From: DATMNI01 sp035570275
GTDB taxonomy: Bacteria > Acidobacteriota > Terriglobia > Bryobacterales > Bryobacteraceae
NCBI GenBank assembly: GCA_035570275.1
Contig: DATMNI010000078.1
Coordinates: 5,807-69,806, forward strand
Reading direction: 5' to 3'
DNA: 64,000 bases
Part shown: positions 36,006 through 44,268 of the stretch, in pieces
Numbering within the stretch: position 1 is the first letter of the stretch
Layout: each line of letters begins with the position of its first letter
Program-made: the position numbers and the translations under genes
The notes under the pieces: generated by a model
Seen by the model: the letters and a program-made list of their open reading frames with translations, nothing else
The model's database searches: none
Told to the model about the DNA's origin: nothing

Positions 36006-36871
36006 AGCTCAAACTCGGCATCCCCACGGGCAGCCTCGAAAAGGCCACCATCGATCTGTTCCGCCGCGCCGGCTTCGTCATCACCACCAGCAGCCGCTCT
36101 TACTTCCCCGGCATAGACGATCCCGATATCGAATGCATGCTCATCCGCGCCCAGGAAATGGCCCGCTACGTGGAAGACGGCATCCTCGATGCCGGCCTCA
36201 CCGGCCGCGATTGGATCGAGGAAAACGAAGCCTCCGTCATTGCCGTCGCCGACCTCATCTACGCCAAGCAAAGCTTCGGCAAAGTCCGCTGGGTGCTGGC
36301 CGTTCCCGAAGCCTCCAGTTTCCACACCGTGCACGATCTGGAAGGCCGCATCATCGCCACCGAACTGGTGGCCACCACCAGGCGCTACCTGGCCGGGCAC
36401 GGCGTTGCGGCCAAGGTCGAATTCAGTTGGGGCGCCACTGAAGTCAAGCCGCCGGTCCTCGCCGATGCCATCGTCGAAGTCACCGAAACCGGCTCCTCGC
36501 TGCGCGCCAATAAGCTCAAAATCATCGACACGGTTCTGGAATCGAACACCCAGCTTATCGCCAACCAAGTTTCCTGGCAGGACGAAGAAAAGCGCCGGAA
36601 GCTCGAAGACATCCGCATGCTCCTGGAGGGCGCCATCAACGCGCTCGGCAAGGTTGGGCTCATGCTCAACGTGCACAAAGACAACCTGGCCGCCGTGTTG
36701 GGCGTCCTGCCTGCATTGAAGCGGCCCACCATCTCGCACCTCAGCGATGACGAGTGGCTGGCCGTCAACACCATCCTCGACGAAACCACCGTCCGCACCA
36801 TCATTCCGCGGCTGAAACACGCGGGCGGCGAGGGGATTGTCGAATACCCGCTCAACAAGATTGTGCTGTGA
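36002..36871 (+). CDS. hisG: ATP phosphoribosyltransferase, long form
   Basis: A 289-residue HisG, the committed and feedback-inhibited step (ATP + PRPP). The N-terminal KLGIPTGSLEKATIDLFRRAG and DAGLTGRDWIEEN are typical, and the PRPP loop is near EVTETGSSLRANKL. The C-terminal ~80 residues form the ACT-like regulatory domain, so this is the long hexameric type that does not need HisZ. The start is GTG 36002, overlapping the hisI stop; the longer open frame upstream lies in hisI. Confidence 0.95.
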   Translation: MKLKLGIPTGSLEKATIDLFRRAGFVITTSSRSYFPGIDDPDIECMLIRAQEMARYVEDGILDAGLTGRDWIEENEASVIAVADLIYAKQSFGKVRWVLAVPEASSFHTVHDLEGRIIATELVATTRRYLAGHGVAAKVEFSWGATEVKPPVLADAIVEVTETGSSLRANKLKIIDTVLESNTQLIANQVSWQDEEKRRKLEDIRMLLEGAINALGKVGLMLNVHKDNLAAVLGVLPALKRPTISHLSDDEWLAVNTILDETTVRTIIPRLKHAGGEGIVEYPLNKIVL

Positions 36872-38121
36872 TACGAATTCTCCAAAGCCAGGACATCGGC
36901 CGTCTGCTGGCTCGCAAGGCGGCCCGGTTCACCGCAGCCGAAGCCGTGGTGCGTCCCATTCTGGATGCCGTCCGGAAACGCGGCGACCGCGCCCTGCTGG
37001 AATACGCCCGCCAATTCGACGCCTTGGACCGCAAGACCGTGCGCGTGCCCGAAAAGGATCTTGACGCCGCCCGCCGCGCTCTGTCGCCGGATTTCGTGCG
37101 CGCCGTGGCAACAGCTTCCGGCAACATCCGGGCGTATGCCAGACGCCAGATGCCCCGCGAGTGGACCGTGCAAACCCGCCCCGGCCTGCGTCTCGGCCAG
37201 ATCGTGCGCCCGCTCGACACCGTCGCGGCGTACATTCCCGCCGGCCGCTACCCTCTGCCCTCCACCATTATGATGACCGTGGTCCCGGCGCAGGTCGCGG
37301 GTGTGCCCAACATCTGCATCGCCTCGCCGCGCCCCGTCGCCCAAGTCTTCGGAACCGCCGCCCTGCTGGGCGTTCGCGACGTTTTTCAAATGGGTGGCGC
37401 CCAGGCCATCGCCGCTTTCGCCTTCGGCACCCGCACCGTTCCGCGCGCCGACCGCATCGTCGGCCCCGGCAACATTTACGTCGCCGCCGCCAAGAAACTG
37501 CTGGCGGGCGAGGTCGGTATCGATTTCGTCGCCGGCCCGACCGAGATCCTGATCATCGCTGCCGAAGGCGATCCGCGCTACCTTGCCGCCGACATGCTGG
37601 CCCAGGCCGAGCATGATGTCGATGCCTCGGCCATTCTCCTCACCACGTCCAAGCGCCTGGCCGTGGCGGTGGCCACAGAGATCGATCGCCAGCTCACGGT
37701 CCTGCCCACCGCGGCCGTGGCCGCCAAAGCCATCGCCAAAAACTCCGCCATTGTCCTGGTCCAATCCCTGGAGCAGGCCATGGACATTTCCAACCGCTTC
37801 GCGCCGGAGCACCTGAGCATCCCCGGCCCCGATTTGCTCCCAGGCATCCGCCACGCCGGCAGCGTTTTCGTCGGCCCCTTCAGCCCCGAAGCCGCGGGCG
37901 ATTATGCGTCGGGCCCCAACCACGTCCTCCCCACCAGCGGCGCCGCCCGCCAACGCGGCGGCCTCGCGGTCACCGATTTCGTGAAGGTAATTTCCGTGCA
38001 GGAACTAACCGAATCCGCGCTCCACAAGCTAGCCCCCGCCATCACCACCCTGGCCCGCGCCGAAGGCCTGGAAGCCCACGCGAGATCCGTGGAAATCCGA
38101 GCCGCGAAGGAGGTCCAATGA
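36868..38121 (+). CDS. hisD: histidinol dehydrogenase
   Basis: A 417-residue zinc enzyme that oxidises histidinol to histidine, the last two steps. Recognisable blocks are RLGQIVRPLDTVAAYIPAGR, VGPGNIYVAAAKKLLAG, DFVAGPTEILIIA, LLAQAEHD-type ADMLAQAEHDVDASA and the C-terminal NHVLPTSGAARQRGGLAV. GTG 36868 overlaps the hisG stop (GTGA), giving the expected N-terminus. A palindromic repeat follows before hisC. Confidence 0.97.
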   Translation: MIRILQSQDIGRLLARKAARFTAAEAVVRPILDAVRKRGDRALLEYARQFDALDRKTVRVPEKDLDAARRALSPDFVRAVATASGNIRAYARRQMPREWTVQTRPGLRLGQIVRPLDTVAAYIPAGRYPLPSTIMMTVVPAQVAGVPNICIASPRPVAQVFGTAALLGVRDVFQMGGAQAIAAFAFGTRTVPRADRIVGPGNIYVAAAKKLLAGEVGIDFVAGPTEILIIAAEGDPRYLAADMLAQAEHDVDASAILLTTSKRLAVAVATEIDRQLTVLPTAAVAAKAIAKNSAIVLVQSLEQAMDISNRFAPEHLSIPGPDLLPGIRHAGSVFVGPFSPEAAGDYASGPNHVLPTSGAARQRGGLAVTDFVKVISVQELTESALHKLAPAITTLARAEGLEAHARSVEIRAAKEVQ

Positions 38122-38128
38122 CCAGCTT

Positions 38129-38285
38129 TGTGGGGCAGGTTGGTAACCTGCGGCGGATTGTTAATCCGCCCGCGCGATGCGGCAGCGAGCCGGCCTGCCC
38201 CTTGCTGGCTGCTTCGTTCAGGCGCGCGGCCGGCGGATTGCCAATCCGCCGGACCCAGAGGGTACCCCTCACAACCTGCCCCACA
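38129..38285. repeat. palindromic intergenic repeat inside the his operon (hisD-hisC)
   Basis: Copy 4: TTGTGGGGCAGGTTGGTAAC with CGGCGGATTGTTAATCCGCC at the left. The right module is CGGCGGATTGCCAATCCGCC, then a short insertion and ACAACCTGCCCCACA. It forms strong hairpins in the message between hisD and hisC and ends 38 bases before the hisC start. Confidence 0.9.
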
Positions 38286-38323
38286 ACCGCCTGCTCCACC
38301 TCCTTAATCCCGAGGAGCCCCCG

Positions 38324-39409
38324 ATGACCCTTCCCAAGCTCAAACTCCCCAAAGGCGCCGTCAAGCCCCGCCCCGCCGTCCTGGCCATGGCCGCCTACTC
38401 CCCGCCCACTGGCGGACGCGCCAACAAACTCCGCCTCGATTTCAACGAAAACACCGTGGGCTGCTCCCCCGCCGTCATCGCCGCCCTCAAGCACCACCTC
38501 GACCCCGCCGCGCTCGCCGTCTACCCCGAATACAGCGCCGCCAAGGAAACCGTAGCCCGCTATTTCCGCGTGCGCCCCGAGCAGTTCGTCTTCACCAACG
38601 GCACCGACGAAGCCATCCAGGTTTTCATCAACACCTACATCGATGACGGCCAGGAAGTCCTCGTCCTGCAACCGGCCTACGCCATGTACCGCTTCTATGC
38701 CGAGGTCGCCGGCGCCCGCATCCAGGAGGTCGCGTACCCGCAGCCCGAAATGGAGTTCCCGCTCCAGGCCGTGCTCGACGCCATCACTCCCGAGACCCGC
38801 GCCGTCATCCTCTCCAACCCGAATAACCCCACCGGCACCGGCCTTTCGCTGCTGGGCATTGAGCGCATTCTCTCCCGCGCCAAAAAGGCCGCCGTCCTGG
38901 TGGACGAAGCCTACTACGAATTCTCCGGCGTCACCGCCCTCAACGAGATTGAGCGCGTCCCCAATCTGTTCGTCTGCCGCACGTTTTCCAAGGTCTTCGG
39001 CATGGCCGGAATGCGCCTCGGCTGCATCTTCTCCCACCAGGCCAACATCGCCTGCCTGCACAAGGCCCAGTCGCCATATTCCGTGAACGCGCTGGCCATC
39101 GTCGCCGCCGAGGCCGCGGTTCAGGATACCGCCTACATCGAAAACTACGTCGCCGAAGTGCTGGCCGCCCGTGAGTTGCTCTGTTTCGGCCTCGAACAAC
39201 TGGGCATCCGCTACGTCCCCAGCTCAGCCAACTTTGTTCTGGGCCATTTCGGTAGCCGCGCAATTGAGGTGCGCGATGCCCTGCGCGAACAGGCCATCCT
39301 CGTCCGCGACCGCAGCTACCAGGCCCCCGGGTGCGTGCGCATAACGGTAGGTACCCGCGAGCAAACGCGCGTCCTGCTGGCCGCATTGGAAGAGATATGG
39401 ACCCAATGA
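38324..39409 (+). CDS. hisC: histidinol-phosphate aminotransferase
   Basis: A 361-residue class I/II PLP aminotransferase. Motifs are LDFNENTVGCSP, NGTDEAIQVF, ILSNPNNPTGTGL, VDEAYYEFSG and the PLP-lysine block RTFSKVFGMAGMRLG. ATG 38324 with GAGGAG nearby gives the normal N-terminus; a longer open frame runs back through the repeat element and is not coding. It converts imidazole-acetol phosphate to histidinol phosphate. The stop overlaps the next ATG. Confidence 0.95.
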   Translation: MTLPKLKLPKGAVKPRPAVLAMAAYSPPTGGRANKLRLDFNENTVGCSPAVIAALKHHLDPAALAVYPEYSAAKETVARYFRVRPEQFVFTNGTDEAIQVFINTYIDDGQEVLVLQPAYAMYRFYAEVAGARIQEVAYPQPEMEFPLQAVLDAITPETRAVILSNPNNPTGTGLSLLGIERILSRAKKAAVLVDEAYYEFSGVTALNEIERVPNLFVCRTFSKVFGMAGMRLGCIFSHQANIACLHKAQSPYSVNALAIVAAEAAVQDTAYIENYVAEVLAARELLCFGLEQLGIRYVPSSANFVLGHFGSRAIEVRDALREQAILVRDRSYQAPGCVRITVGTREQTRVLLAALEEIWTQ

Positions 39410-40110
39410 CCCCTTTTCACTCGAAACCCATGACCAAGCCCCTCCTCATCTTCGATATGGATGGCGTGCTGGTGGATGTCGGCGAATCGTACCGGGAGAC
39501 CATCGCCCGCACCGTGGAGCACTTCACCGGCGGACCGGCCACGCGCGCGCAGATACAGGATCTCAAGAACCTGGGCGGCTGGAATGACGATTGGAAGCTG
39601 TCCCACCATATGGTCGCCGCCGCCGGCGTGGACGTCCCCTTCGCCAATGTGAAGGAATACTTTCAATCCATCTTCCTGGGCGATGGAACAAATGGCCTTA
39701 TTAACCGCGAGCGCTGGGTGGTGCAGCCCGGCTTGCTGGAAAAGCTCAACCAACACTTTCGATTCTCGGTCTTCACCGGCCGTCCCCGGTACGAAGCGTC
39801 CCTCACTTTGGGGCGCTTCGCGGGCGGCCTGAACTTTGACCCGATCGTCACCATGGAAGACGTCCAAAACCACAAGCCGGCGCCTGATGGACTGCTTCAG
39901 ATTTTGTCCGCAAATCCAGGTTGCGACGCCTTTTATGTTGGCGACACCGTAGACGATGCCCGCTGTGCGCGTGCCGCCAATGTCCCTTTTATCGGCATCG
40001 CCGCACCCGCCAATCCGCGATACCTGGACCTGGTGTTCCTGTTCCAGGAAGAACGACCCTACGCCGTCATCGACGACATCAACTACCTGGAAGAGGCCTT
40101 CGGATCATGA
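39406..40110 (+). CDS. HAD-superfamily hydrolase (subfamily IA), candidate histidinol-phosphatase
   Basis: A 234-residue HAD phosphatase with motif I DMDGVLVDVGESYRETI, motif II FTGRPRYEA, a Lys in NHKPAPDGL and motif IV YVGDTVDDARCA. The phrases DLKNLGGWNDDWKLS and FLGDGTNGLINRERWV match the small clade modelled as TIGR01548, a member of which is fused to HisB in an oomycete. It overlaps hisC upstream and hisB downstream, and no other histidinol-phosphatase lies in the operon. It is therefore the best candidate for that step. Starts at 39397 or 39430 are also possible. Confidence 0.85.
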   Translation: MTPFHSKPMTKPLLIFDMDGVLVDVGESYRETIARTVEHFTGGPATRAQIQDLKNLGGWNDDWKLSHHMVAAAGVDVPFANVKEYFQSIFLGDGTNGLINRERWVVQPGLLEKLNQHFRFSVFTGRPRYEASLTLGRFAGGLNFDPIVTMEDVQNHKPAPDGLLQILSANPGCDAFYVGDTVDDARCARAANVPFIGIAAPANPRYLDLVFLFQEERPYAVIDDINYLEEAFGS

Positions 40111-40694
40111 GAACCGCCACCATCCAACGCCACACCAAGGAAACCCGCATCTCCGGCAGGCTCAAAATCGAAGGCCGGGGCAAGTACGAAGTCGGGACCG
40201 GCATTCGATTCCTCGATCACATGCTGGAGCTGTTCACCAAGCATGGCGGCTTCGACCTCAAGCTGCACGCCGATGGCGACCTGGACGTGGATCAGCACCA
40301 CACCGTGGAGGACGTCGGCATCGTCCTTGGCCAGTTGTTCGCCAAAGCCCTGGCCGACCGCAAGGGCATCAACCGCGCCGGCTACTTCGTGCTGCCGATG
40401 GATGAAACCCTGGCTGTGGTCGCGCTCGATTTGGGCGGCCGCCCCGCGCTGGTATATAAGGATAGGGTGAAGGTCCGCCTGGTGGGCGATCTGCAAACCG
40501 AACTGGTGGAGGATTTCTTCGGCGGCTTTGTCAACCACGCCGGGGCCAACCTTCATGTAAAGGTTTTATACGGCCGCTCTAACCATCACAAAATCGAGGC
40601 GGTTTTCAAGTGCTTCGCGCGCGCCCTGAAGTACGCCTGTTCCAAGGACGCGCGTCTCAAGAACGAACTGCCGTCCACCAAGGGTCTCTTATGA
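40107..40694 (+). CDS. hisB: imidazoleglycerol-phosphate dehydratase
   Basis: A 195-residue HisB dehydratase (monofunctional). The two manganese-binding repeats are visible: DHMLELFTKHGGFDL with DQHHTVEDVGIVLG in the first half, and NHAGANLHV with NHHKIEAVFKCFARAL in the second. GTGIRFLDHM is the family start block. There is no N-terminal phosphatase domain; that role probably falls to the HAD gene overlapping it by four bases. Confidence 0.97.
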   Translation: MRTATIQRHTKETRISGRLKIEGRGKYEVGTGIRFLDHMLELFTKHGGFDLKLHADGDLDVDQHHTVEDVGIVLGQLFAKALADRKGINRAGYFVLPMDETLAVVALDLGGRPALVYKDRVKVRLVGDLQTELVEDFFGGFVNHAGANLHVKVLYGRSNHHKIEAVFKCFARALKYACSKDARLKNELPSTKGLL

Positions 40695-40710
40695 TTGCGA
40701 TCGGCCTCTT

Positions 40711-41277
40711 ATGATTACGATCTTCGACTACGGCGCCGGCAACCTGCGCTCGGTGCAAAATACCCTCGCCGCACTCAACTGCGAATATACCCTGGTCAAC
40801 AGTTCCGCCGGCCTGACCGCCGCCTCCAAAATCATCCTCCCCGGAGTCGGCCATTTCGGTCAGATGATGCGCGCCTTAGACGCCCTCGGCGTGCGCGAAA
40901 CCCTGATCGGCCGCATCCGCGCCGGCGTCCCCTTCTTCGGCATCTGTCTCGGCATGCAGGCGCTTTTTGATGGCAGCGAAGAAGCCCCGGAAGTCCGCGG
41001 CTTCGGCCTATATCCAGGGACAGTGCGCCGCTTTCCGGTCGGCGCCCGTGTCCCCCACATGGGTTGGAACCAATTGGAGCCCACCGGCCGCTACGTCTAC
41101 TTCGCCCACAGCTACTACGTCCCCGAATGCGGGCAGACCTCCGCCGTCTGCACCTACGGCCTCCGCTTCACCGCGATGCTGCACGCCGCCAACGTCCACG
41201 GCGTGCAATTCCACCCCGAAAAATCCGGCCCCATCGGCCTGAAAATCGTCCAAGATTTTCTGGATCTCCCATGCTGA
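40711..41277 (+). CDS. hisH: imidazole glycerol phosphate synthase, glutaminase subunit
   Basis: A 188-residue class I glutamine amidotransferase. The nucleophile block is FFGICLGMQALFD and the catalytic His/Glu pair is in GVQFHPEKSG. The N-terminus ITIFDYGAGNLRSV is standard. It pairs with HisF to supply ammonia. Just upstream, TCTTATGATTNCGATC is duplicated, which creates a 7-codon minor frame at 40692 before the true ATG. Confidence 0.96.
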   Translation: MITIFDYGAGNLRSVQNTLAALNCEYTLVNSSAGLTAASKIILPGVGHFGQMMRALDALGVRETLIGRIRAGVPFFGICLGMQALFDGSEEAPEVRGFGLYPGTVRRFPVGARVPHMGWNQLEPTGRYVYFAHSYYVPECGQTSAVCTYGLRFTAMLHAANVHGVQFHPEKSGPIGLKIVQDFLDLPC

Positions 41278-41278
41278 C

Positions 41279-41471
41279 TGTGGGGCAGGGATGCTTTGTG
41301 GGGCAGGTTGGTAACCTGCGGCGGATTGGCAATCCGCCTGCCGGGGTCTCGCAAAAGGCTCGCGGCAATGCGTGCACTCCAAGACCAGGCTTTCGCCAGC
41401 GCCAACGGATGTCCTGCGGGCTAGCGGCCGGCGGATTGCCAATCCGCCGCAGGTTACCAACCTGCCCCACA
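41279..41471. repeat. palindromic intergenic repeat inside the his operon (hisH-hisF)
   Basis: Copy 5: a partial TGTGGGGCAGG, then a complete left module (GTGGGGCAGGTTGGTAACC, CGGCGGATTGGCAATCCGCC), ~75 bases of spacer and a complete right module ending in CCTGCCCCACA. It stops 17 bases before the hisF start. Confidence 0.9.
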
Positions 41472-41488
41472 ACTCTTGGCGGCCACCC

Positions 41489-42253
41489 ATGCTAGCCAAA
41501 CGCATTATCCCCTGCCTGGACGTCACCGGCGGCCGCGTCGTCAAAGGCGTCCACTTTGTCAACCTGAGGGACGCTGGCGACCCCGTGGAACTGGCCAACC
41601 GCTACAACCGCGATGGCGCCGACGAACTCGTCTTCCTCGATATCACGGCCTCCAGCGACGCCCGCGACATCATGGCCGATGTGGTCGCCCGCACGGCCCG
41701 GCAGGTCTTCATCCCGCTGGCCGTCGGTGGCGGCATCCGGGCGGTGGCCGATGCCCGCCGCATCCTGCTCTCGGGCGCGGACAAGGTTTCGGTAAACACC
41801 GCCGCCGTACGCCGTCCCGCGCTCATCACCGAACTCAGCCAGGAATTCGGCGCGCAGGCCGTCGTCCTGGCTATTGACGCCCGCCGCCACGCGTCCGGCC
41901 AGTGGCACGTCTTTACCCGCGGCGGCCGCGACGACGAAGGTATCGACGCCGTCCAATGGGCGGCCCGCGGCGAAGAGTTGGGCGCCGGCGAAATCCTGCT
42001 CACTTCCATGGACACCGATGGCGTCCAGACCGGCTTCGATTGCCAGCTCACAGCGGCCGTCTCGCACGCTACCAACATTCCCGTAATCGCCAGCGGCGGG
42101 GCGGGGAAGCCCGAGGACTTCGTCCGCGTCCTCACCGATGGCTGCGCCGACGCCGCCCTGGCCGCCTCCATCTTCCACTACGGCACCTATACCGTCAACC
42201 AGCTCAAGGAAGAGCTCGACAAGCGCGGCATCCCCGTGCGGGTGGCCGCATGA
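41489..42253 (+). CDS. hisF: imidazole glycerol phosphate synthase, cyclase subunit
   Basis: A 254-residue (beta/alpha)8 barrel. The start is LAKRIIPCLDVTGGRVVKG, with the first catalytic Asp in CLDV and the second in LTSMDTDGVQTGFD. Phosphate-binding segments are VGGGIRAVADARR and ASGGAGKPEDF. ATG 41489 gives the standard N-terminus; the longer frame runs through the repeat. It closes the imidazole ring and releases AICAR. Its stop overlaps a 12-codon mini-frame leading to hisA. Confidence 0.96.
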   Translation: MLAKRIIPCLDVTGGRVVKGVHFVNLRDAGDPVELANRYNRDGADELVFLDITASSDARDIMADVVARTARQVFIPLAVGGGIRAVADARRILLSGADKVSVNTAAVRRPALITELSQEFGAQAVVLAIDARRHASGQWHVFTRGGRDDEGIDAVQWAARGEELGAGEILLTSMDTDGVQTGFDCQLTAAVSHATNIPVIASGGAGKPEDFVRVLTDGCADAALAASIFHYGTYTVNQLKEELDKRGIPVRVAA

Positions 42254-42288
42254 TCCCGGTGCCCGCATTGATTTCGGAGGCCGCATGA
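42250..42288 (+). CDS. 12-codon relay frame between hisF and hisA
   Basis: ATG 42250 overlaps the hisF stop (ATGA) and this frame ends in a TGA that overlaps the hisA ATG at 42285 in the same ATGA pattern. It reads MIPVPALISEAA. The string GCCGCATGATC occurs at both ends, so it may be the product of a small duplication. It would keep ribosomes coupled from hisF to hisA; the peptide itself probably has no function. Confidence 0.4.
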   Translation: MIPVPALISEAA

Positions 42289-42998
42289 TCTTCCCGTGCA
42301 TTGACCTGATGGATGGCAAAGTCGTCCAGTTAATTCAGGGCCGCGAGAAAGCGCTCGAAGGCGATTCGCCGGAAGAGATGCTCCGCAAGTTCGCCGGCTT
42401 TCCCGAAATCCAGGTCATCGATCTCGACGCCGCCATGGGCAGCGGCTCCAACGACGCACTGGTTCAGATGCTGGCATCTAAGGCGGTGATTCGCGCCGGC
42501 GGCGGTGTACGCACCGTGGCGCGTGCACAGGCCCTGGTCGCGCAAGGCGTCCACAAAGTGATCGTCGGCACCTCGGCATTTACTAACACGGGCATCGATG
42601 AAACCTTCCTCGCCGCACTCCGCGACGCCATCGGCCGTGAGCGCATCCTGATCGCTCTCGATTCCAAAGCCGGCCGCATCGTTATCAAAGGCTGGCAGGA
42701 AGCCACCGCGTTCACCGCCGAAGAAGTTCTGCGCGGGCTCGAACCCTATTGCGGCGGCTTCCTCTGCACCTACGTCGACAAGGAGGGCATGCTGCAAGGC
42801 ACCGACATGGATTGGTTCCGCCGCCTCCGCGCCGCCACGCCGCTGGAACTCACCGCCGCCGGCGGCATCACCACCATGGAAGATGTCCGCGCCCTGCAGG
42901 CCATGAACGTCCACGCCGCTCTTGGCATGGCGATCTACACGGGCCGCCTTTCGCTGGCAGAGTTGGCTGTCACAAACGGACCGGGTGTCTCGTCCTAA
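42285..42998 (+). CDS. hisA: ProFAR isomerase
   Basis: A 237-residue (beta/alpha)8 barrel homologous to HisF. It starts FPCIDLMDGKVVQLIQG with the catalytic Asp in CIDL and has the second acid in CTYVDKEGMLQGTD. Phosphate loops are RAGGGVRTVARA and AAGGITTMEDVRAL. GGAGG at 42277-42281 precedes ATG 42285 by three bases. It isomerises ProFAR to PRFAR in histidine synthesis and is the last his gene of the cluster. Confidence 0.94.
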   Translation: MIFPCIDLMDGKVVQLIQGREKALEGDSPEEMLRKFAGFPEIQVIDLDAAMGSGSNDALVQMLASKAVIRAGGGVRTVARAQALVAQGVHKVIVGTSAFTNTGIDETFLAALRDAIGRERILIALDSKAGRIVIKGWQEATAFTAEEVLRGLEPYCGGFLCTYVDKEGMLQGTDMDWFRRLRAATPLELTAAGGITTMEDVRALQAMNVHAALGMAIYTGRLSLAELAVTNGPGVSS

Positions 42999-43015
42999 GT
43001 GCAGGAGACAACAGC

Positions 43016-44254
43016 ATGCAACGCTACATCGTCCTTGGCGGCGGCCTCGCCGGCCTGACCGCCGCCAACGCTCTGGCCGGCGACGGCCACCAAGTGGTGC
43101 TCCTGGAGCAATCCCGGCACCTGGGAGGCCGCGCCGTCACCCAGCCGGATCGCGGCTATCTGTTGAATCTCGGCCCACACGCACTGTACGCCGGCGGTGT
43201 TGCCGCACAGACGCTCCGCCAGTGGAACATTCCCTTCTCGGGCAATCAGCCGGACACCAGCTCTGCCTCATTTCTGATGCACGACGGCCGCATGTACCCG
43301 CTCATCGTCACTACCCGGCAGCTTCTCTCCACGCGCTTATTTGGCGCCGCCGAAAAGTGGGAGGCAGCCCGTGTCCTGCAAAAGTTTGTTAGCGGCCGGG
43401 CGGCCGAAGGAGAATCCATGGAGGAATGGATCGGCCGGCGCGCCCGCGGGCAGCGGGTTCGGCAGTTCGCGGCCATGCTCGTCCGTCTGACGACTTACTC
43501 CGCCAATCTCTCCCACTTGAGCGCCCGCGCGGCCTTGGATCAATTCCGCCGCGCCAAAGCCCAGGGCGTGATCTATCTCGACGGCGGTTGGCAAACTCTT
43601 GTGGATGGTCTGGAGCAACGCGCGCGGTCGCTCGGAGTGGAGATTCGCCTCGGCGAGGCGGTCGAAAGTCTGGATGAGATCAAGAGCGCCGCGATCCATA
43701 GGGCCGGCAGCCGGATCGATGGCGTCATCCTCGCAGTCCCCCCGGCCGCCGTGGAGCGCCTCACCGGCCGGAGTCTGACCGGATTGCAACCTGCGCGAAT
43801 GGCCTGCCTGGACTTCGGTCTTCGCACCCTGCCTGCGGGCGCGGCGCGGGTCGCATTCGGCGTGGACCAGCCGCTCTATCTCTCCGTGCATTCCGCGGCC
43901 GCGAAGCTTGCCCCGGCCGGCGCGGCCCTGGTTCACGTGGGCAAGTATCTGGCCCGCGCTACCGACGCCGCAGCCGATGCCGCGGCCGATCGCCAGGAAC
44001 TGGAGCAGTTCGCCGACCGCGCCATTCCCGGCTGGCGCGACCGGGCCGAGGTGGTCCGTTTCATGCCCCACATGACCGTCACGCCCGCGGTGTTTTCGCC
44101 CGAAGGCCGGCCCGGCGTCGATGCGCTCGGCCTGGGAGGCGTGGCGCTCGCCGGCGATTGGGTCGGCTCCGAGGGAATGCTGGCCGATGCCGCCGTGGCC
44201 AGTGCGCTCCGCGCCGCCGGCATGGTACAACGGCAAGGGCTTCTGGCAGCTTAA
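43016..44254 (+). CDS. FAD-dependent amine-oxidase/phytoene-desaturase-like protein
   Basis: A 412-residue flavoprotein. The N-terminus has the dinucleotide fold YIVLGGGLAGLTAANALAGDG with Glu ending the second strand (VVLLEQ). The GGRA motif HLGGRAVTQ follows, and the C-terminal FAD loop is LGGVALAGDWVGSEGMLADAAVASAL. This is the amine-oxidase / protoporphyrinogen-oxidase / phytoene-desaturase superfamily. It follows hisA by 17 bases with its own GGAG site and precedes an ECF sigma factor by 14 bases. The substrate is unknown. Confidence 0.85.
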   Translation: MQRYIVLGGGLAGLTAANALAGDGHQVVLLEQSRHLGGRAVTQPDRGYLLNLGPHALYAGGVAAQTLRQWNIPFSGNQPDTSSASFLMHDGRMYPLIVTTRQLLSTRLFGAAEKWEAARVLQKFVSGRAAEGESMEEWIGRRARGQRVRQFAAMLVRLTTYSANLSHLSARAALDQFRRAKAQGVIYLDGGWQTLVDGLEQRARSLGVEIRLGEAVESLDEIKSAAIHRAGSRIDGVILAVPPAAVERLTGRSLTGLQPARMACLDFGLRTLPAGAARVAFGVDQPLYLSVHSAAAKLAPAGAALVHVGKYLARATDAAADAAADRQELEQFADRAIPGWRDRAEVVRFMPHMTVTPAVFSPEGRPGVDALGLGGVALAGDWVGSEGMLADAAVASALRAAGMVQRQGLLAA

Positions 44255-44268
44255 TCCGGCAGCCTGAT

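Noticed and set aside
36385..37953. Long minus-strand open frame opposite hisG/hisD
   Set aside because: Shadow of high-GC coding sequence; hisD and hisG are unambiguous on the plus strand.
38177..38323. Upstream extension of the hisC frame through the repeat
   Set aside because: The extension is repeat DNA; homology and a ribosome site point to ATG 38324.
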